Shown: positions 58,901-64,000 of the stretch, piece by piece | How positions within the stretch are numbered: the stretch's first letter is position 1 | Layout: the number at the start of each line of letters is the position of its first letter | NCBI GenBank assembly: GCA_024180945.1 | Contig: JAKSGN010000038.1 | Location: 992,001 to 1,056,000 of the forward strand | Source of the DNA: Macrophomina tecta | Lineage: Eukaryota > Ascomycota > Dothideomycetes > Botryosphaeriales > Botryosphaeriaceae | Length of the DNA stretch: 64,000 nucleotides | Direction of reading: 5' to 3' | The notes under the pieces: generated by a model | The model's database searches: none | What the model was told of the DNA's origin: nothing | Seen by the model: the letters and a program-made list of their open reading frames with translations, nothing else | Made by a program: the position numbers and the translations under genes

Positions 58901-58966
58901 CTTGCTGCTGAGCTCCACGAGCTGAATGACGTTACAGGCAAGCGACAGCGACGACACGGGATCCAT
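55909..58966 (-). CDS. NACHT NTPase-ankyrin NLR-like protein
   Basis: I start at the ATG at 58966 (MDPVSSLSLACNVIQLVELS), the classic fungal STAND N-terminus, not at the longer open frame (59119). Exons: 58966-58560; 58506 onward; about 58333-56567; 56484-55909. The first intron (58559-58507, GTATAT...TGGCAG) is in-frame readable but Arg-rich if translated. Removing it reveals a helix ETSAVSKQMAELVRRQETLG. Return to frame needs a second intron (58388-58334 is the best fit but weak). The third intron is 56566-56485. That model gives 955 residues. NACHT: Walker A GKPGAGKST (about 57960-57925), Walker B CVFVDGMDELEGD (57630-57592), then a helical domain with SHRTARDFFEQQ. The C-terminus carries ankyrin-like PLLDFALGS and MLLRKGANPNEA and IEELLENGADAFA. 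Predicted cytosolic sensor. Confidence 0.8.
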
Positions 58967-59733
58967 GACGCCCCGACCTTCGGAGAAGCACAGCCTGTCG
59001 CAGGCGGGAAAGGAAGGCCTCTTGGAGACGGGGCTGAGGTTGCGAGCGGGGCTGCCTTTCGCTTCTCGCTTCGCGTCGCCGCAGCGTCGTCCCCAAGCAT
59101 AAGCACAGCCCCCAAACACTGCTCCGCACGCGCCCTGGTTCTATACGAGCGAATGGCAGCGCGGCGTGAGACCGGGGCTGCAGACCGTCGTTACGCCTTG
59201 CCATCTACGTAACCTACACCTACGCTTACTGGTTATATTGCTGAGGTCGTCTGGTGAAGACATGAAGACACGAGAGCGGCGTGTCTGAAATTGCTTCTGC
59301 GCAAACGCGCGGCTCTGTCATCTTGAATTATCTCTTCCTCTATCCCCACAGCATAAGTGGTCGTAAGCGTAGCTTTACAAGCCTCCACTCAAACGGCCAC
59401 AATACAAAATCCGTACCATAGATGATCATCATGGACTTGATTCCGAAATGCCTATTTAAACCACCCACCAGAAAATAGCTAAAGCCTTTCCCTAAACCGG
59501 AGCAACCTATACGAAATGTACCGACCCCTGTACAGCGCAAATCGCATATCCGCACGCCTCCACGTTCCCAAAACACACGCCAAAGGTAGGCCCGCTAGAC
59601 TCCGTGACATTGTCAACCCATAAATCCGCGCCCGCAGCTTACGATCCCAATTCACGAGATCAAAACCCCCTCCGCTAGTATCCACCATCCCTTCTTCCGC
59701 TCCGTCGCGTACAACAGTTCTCCCCATTTCCTT
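58967..59733. other. Spacer upstream of the NLR gene
   Basis: About 770 bp. Contains the NLR promoter and the 3' flank of the next minus-strand gene. Nothing recognised. Confidence 0.5.
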
Positions 59734-62434
59734 TCACCTCTTCCCGAGGACTCTCGTCTTGTTCTCCCCAACACCCTTACTCCCCCTCCGCCAAATCTCC
59801 ACGCTCACATCCAGCGTGCGCCCAACATATCCCGTCAGCAGCAGCGCCGACTGCGGCACCACATCCGCCGCGTCTACCTCCCACGACCTGAACCACAGCT
59901 GCAACGGGCCGTCGGCCGTCCTCTTGATAAAAACGATCAGATCAGCCTCCGCGAGCTCGGCCAGCCGCTGCTCCGTCAGGTTCCTCTCATTTATGATTCT
60001 GTCCTCGATTCCGTCACGGATGATGCGCTCCATGATCTCCGAAGGCTTCCATTCGACGGGTGCGGAGACGTTGTACACGAAGTTGAGCTGGATGGAGTAG
60101 TCACGCAGGTCGATGTGATCCGTGTAGCGGATGTTCAATCTGACGTATGCACCACCGTTCGGTCGGGAAGGCGGGCGATGGGTGCGGAGCCGTTGTCGAG
60201 GGCCTGCTCGCGGGAGCTCGTTCGAATCAATTGCGGATTTACGCCTGCTTAGATGGGACGAAGCCGCCATTTTTTCGTGGTCGTTGGCAGGTTCTGGCGG
60301 CGGCTGAGGCTTCGAGGGCGGCAGAACATATGCACTGGGGCGCTGGGTAGTGCCGTCGGTACTCAACTCGCTTACATGACCGCTCGTCAGCGGTAGGTTG
60401 TCGATAGGACCAGATGCGGACGGCTGATCTTGCGTGGCAACTGGGCTGCTTCCGGAGCTTCTCTCCTGTTGTTCTCTCTCTCGATCCAGTTCTGTTTCGT
60501 TTTCAGGAAACAACAATCGCGAGAAATCCGAAGCCGCAGTCCTTGCGGCTTTGGCCCTGGTAGCCATAAGCTGAGTTCTAATCTCTAACGCATCTGTCAT
60601 TGTACTGCACTCCCCATCGCTGCTTTTGTTCTTTATGCAACTACTGAGGCTGCATTGCTCATGAAACCAGATGCAGCGTTGACAACCGGTCTGGTTTTTG
60701 AGACTGGTCGGACGACAGTTCTTGCCGTCAGTATGGCACCTCGTGCATACAAGGGCCGCAGGTTGAGATTCGTGCATATCTCCCTCATTGGCTGCCGTAG
60801 AGGCGTTCGCGTTGCTCCTCTTGCGGCCATTACTAGAGTCTTTCAGTACTGTTTGCAATTGATAAAGTCTTCAAAGCTTACCCGGTCACATTTCTGAAGT
60901 CATCTAAGGCCTGAATGTGTCTCAGAAATAGTTTCGGGACGCGAAATCGAACAAACATCTTCGGGACGCGAAGTTGGGCGGTAAGGGAGCCATTACGTTT
61001 GGACAAGTCGCCCCCAACGATATTGTTATTCTCATTGTCCTCTTCATCCCCGAGGTCAACCACAGACGCGGTTGCGTAAGGCACGCCTTTCAGCAAAAAG
61101 CTATTGTATTTCTTTAGGAATTCCCGAATCTTGTCCTTTCCTTTCAGTGGTTGGAGTACTGGGAAGTAATCCACTTCGTGTTGAGCAATTCTGCAGTGGC
61201 ATGGTTTTGGCCAGCGGTTGCCTTCCACGTCCTGGTCTAAAACGAAGTGCGAAGTTCTGCCGTTCTCGAATCGATCGAGACGAACGGTGACTGCGTTCAT
61301 CCGGCCGCTCTCGGGAAGCTGAAAGGTGGACGGTACTTTGCTGGGCTTGATAGTGCCTACTACGTAACAGTTCTTGCTCGCTATCCTCTTCGACAGCAAA
61401 AACTCGTATAGCGGCTTGTGGTCATCGACTGGTTCCCATGGACATGGCGCCAGTACAGATTGCATTGACTCGGGAGCCGGCGATGAATCTCTGGAGGAAA
61501 TGCTCACCGGACGACTCGCAGAGCCAGTGGCTGCAGTCGGTTCTGCTTCGAGTGGCCCCTTTGACGCAAGTGCAATTGAGTTCGGAAGACCCTGCTGAGG
61601 ACTGTCGACCCTGGCGTGATCAGGCCTTCCCGCAAGGGCTCCAGTCGCCGCGGGTTGGTTGGCATCTGAGATACGTCGACGCTTTGGATGTTCTTGTGCT
61701 TGAGAGAGGTGATCCGCTGTCCGCTTTATGCTCATGTCTAAGTCTGTGGCTGCACCCCTTTCTCGAAGAGGAATACAAGCTCGCTGATTATGGAATCTCT
61801 GATTGTGATGAAGGGGCTGATGAAGGGGTTGATTCCGGCCTCCTATCACCGGCACTGAATGGCTCCTCATATGAGCACCGTGGTGGATATCGAAATCACC
61901 TAGCAGTTTCCCAGCTCGCCGCTCAGTCCCAAGCACTGTTCGGTGTTCAGCCCGGTGACTTCCCCGAGTGCCATTGTCGTCTCTGTCGAGCGTGGCGTCG
62001 GCATTGTCGGTTGGTTCACCGGTCAGGTCCGGGCTCTTCTCCAATTCACTTCTCGGGCTCAAAGTGAAAGCGTCCTGCGGCACGGCAGCCTTCGGAATGA
62101 AGCAGACAAAGTAGTGGCGCTTCTCCATCGAACCGGGGAATAGGCGATTCTCTTTCATGTGCGCGTCGAAGCTTTCCTGGATTACCTCGCTGCGACCGTT
62201 ACACTCCCGATTGTAATGAATATGGAGCTCGAAGTCTGAGGCGCTTTTCTGGTAGACATCTCTTATGAAGGTCGCGAGCGACTGGAGGAAGAAATCAGCA
62301 GGACGTCTGGGCTTCAGCGGGGACGGAAGCGGCTCTTTGCCTACCTGGAAGTCTGTCGTGGCGTCTTCCGGCTGATAGTAGATAGGCTCGTTCCACTCCA
62401 CCGTGTGGATAATGAAGAGTCGTACGAAATCCAT
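59734..62434 (-). CDS. Uncharacterised 883-residue protein with Cys cluster
   Basis: Exons are 62434-60882 and 60832-59734, joined by a 49-bp intron (GTAAGC...CTCTAG, branch TACTGA); the sum is 2652 nt. The start is MDFVRLFIIHTVEWNEPIYY. Region 1 (about 1-110) looks globular. The middle (about 130-300) is disordered with KRRR (possible NLS). Region 2 (about 335-510) is globular (CYVVGTIKPSKVPSTFQLPE, VRLDRFENGRTSHFVLDQDV, KKYNSFLLKGVPYATASVVD). Just after the junction comes a Cys cluster: CTRCHTDGKNC, later CQRCIWFHEQC, spaced like a Zn-binding module, perhaps a variant Zn2Cys6. The C-terminus has NIRYTDHIDLRDYSIQLNFV and DAADVVPQSALLLTGYVGRT. I do not know the family. It lies next to the NLR on the same strand. 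Confidence 0.68.
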
Positions 62435-64000
62435 GCTTGGCCGGTGGATGTGTTAGACGAGGCTCATCCGGGCCGCTGAAGCGTGGAGGTTTGGTAATAG
62501 AGTACCTGACCGAGGGATGGATGGGCAGAGGACCGAGGCAGCCGAAGAATCTCCCTGTCTCGAAGCTACTAGAGGAGGGCGGCCGCGAGTTGCAGCGTGC
62601 GATGGGAAAGGCGCGGCTGAGATGGTAGCAGGTACGCGTTGCGTCGCGTTGTGCGGCGTCGCGCTGGCGAAGCACCGCCCACCGAGTCGCGCGCGGCGCG
62701 GCCCACAAGGAAGGGACGCGCCGTGTTGTGCTCTATCTCAGCCTCCCGCTGTTGTAAAAATAGATGGGGCTGTACTCCAGGGAAGTACGGTTGAGCCTAT
62801 GAGCGTTCGCTACTGGGATAGTGCCCAGGTCCCGTCTGCTTCTGCTGGTCCAGACGAGAAAGTAGGTAACGAGGAAACCAGGTGAAACATTCTGCAGCGC
62901 ACGTAGGTAGAGAGCTGTAATCGGGCAACTGCGGTCTACTGCTGATAGTGCGGAATATAAGCTAACTGGCAAAGAAGTACACCGCTCGCGCCTAGAGGAC
63001 TCTTACGCGAAACCAAGAAAAGCCACCTATATGCAGCGGTCCGCTTCGCGACCCACTCATTCGTATAAGTCTATCCATGCCAGTGATAGGCTCTCCCAAA
63101 TACAGGTGGCGAACATGCAGGGCCCATGCCAAAGCCGATCCTTAGCCTCCTGCTGCTGTGCCGCAGCAGTTCCGTTTATAAGATACGACCGGCGGTCCGG
63201 CTCTTTGCCTGCACCGTAGAAAGGAACGAGCTGCAGATCAATACCTTCTCGCGGAATTCCTTGACAACGTAGGTCTCCTACCTTTTCGAGGGCCAGGGCA
63301 CAGCATCAGCTAGCACCGATTGAGCGTGGTATCTGCATGCAGGCGCTATATTCTTGGTTGCACACAACGGCGTGAGTGGGGTTGGAGCACATAGAATAAC
63401 AGGGAACCTGCCCAGTTGGCTAGTGATGGTATGCAGCCAGTACTCTATTCTTACTCTCAGGGGCACAGCTCGATGAATTGTTGGCTTGATCCCGGCTCGG
63501 GGACCGTACGATGCGGCGTCGGCAGGCAACAGCGCACAAAACGAGACAGCTGCAGCTTCCCCGGACATACCGAGTTAGTATGGGCCGAGTAGTGCATCTC
63601 TACCGCTATATGCCTCTTCGCCTTGCCGTTCGTGTGAGAGCTTCCCACTGTGCCGACGCGGCGGGTCAGCGCTCAGGTTGGGGTTGCTAAACGGCAGAAG
63701 GTGGCTCGCCTGCATCTCGACAGACAACGCACGTATCGGCAAGTTGAAGAGGACCATCAGAGAGCTGGCGAAGAGACAGAAGTTTTTGTAGAAACTTCGA
63801 GGCGCGGCATACGACTTCTTATGGCGACAGCACTGGTTTGCGACTGAATCGCATCCATGACAATGCTTCTGGCGCGTCTGCGCATCTCAAAACACAATGC
63901 CCAATAATAGACGACGCATGCTCGACGACTTGGGCCAGGCAGGCCATTGGCGTGACCGCAGAGCTGGTTCCGTTGTACATATTCGTCAGCATTATCCGAG
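62435..64000. other. Intergenic at the right edge, no supported gene
   Basis: Left end is the promoter of the 883-residue protein gene. The rest carries short open frames on both strands without recognisable features. Confidence 0.5.

Overview
The window is nuclear DNA of a filamentous ascomycete (Pezizomycotina; Dothideomycetes is my best guess). Most genes have short (40-100 bp) GT-AG introns with CTRAC/CTGAC-type branch points. Intergenic DNA holds long homopolymer and microsatellite tracts. The gene content is fungal: a fused single-chain acetyl-CoA carboxylase, a NACHT-type NLR, an LaeA-type methyltransferase and a fucose-lectin-like membrane protein. I found no tRNA, rRNA, CRISPR array or intact transposon. 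Exon coordinates were rebuilt by hand from reading frame, splice sites and family resemblance. Where a coding sum was checked it is a multiple of three.

Left part (1-20 kb) is mostly conserved housekeeping. It has an RTT103-like CTD-binding termination factor (cut by the window edge), inositol-pentakisphosphate 2-kinase (IPK1) divergent from a UPF0045/ECM15 protein, and a mitochondrial PPR protein divergent from cytochrome c oxidase subunit COX7. A sugar/polyol MFS transporter follows, with a 14-nt microexon whose splice sites look broken. A low-confidence degenerate locus lies beside IPK1, and two diverged repeat copies lie in the gene-free stretch at 6.8-8.2 kb.

Middle (20-34 kb): a membrane-anchored lectin-like beta-propeller protein, a polytopic membrane protein with an apparent frameshift, an uncertain reading frame near 25 kb, an FHA-Ser/Thr kinase with a poly-Gln tract, two small uncharacterised proteins, and a secreted, probably GPI-anchored PLC-like phosphodiesterase.

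34-50 kb: an uncharacterised disordered protein, a long low-complexity spacer, the 2273-residue acetyl-CoA carboxylase (ACC1), and about 3.5 kb without a convincing gene.

Right part (50-64 kb) is accessory in character. It contains a BTB-like gene with broken frames, a five-exon SAM methyltransferase, an F-box/DUF7730-like protein, a NACHT-ankyrin NLR whose long open frame hides at least one intron, and an 883-residue protein of unknown family with a small Cys cluster. The NLR and the unknown protein, together with several lesioned genes, are the main candidates for undescribed biology.
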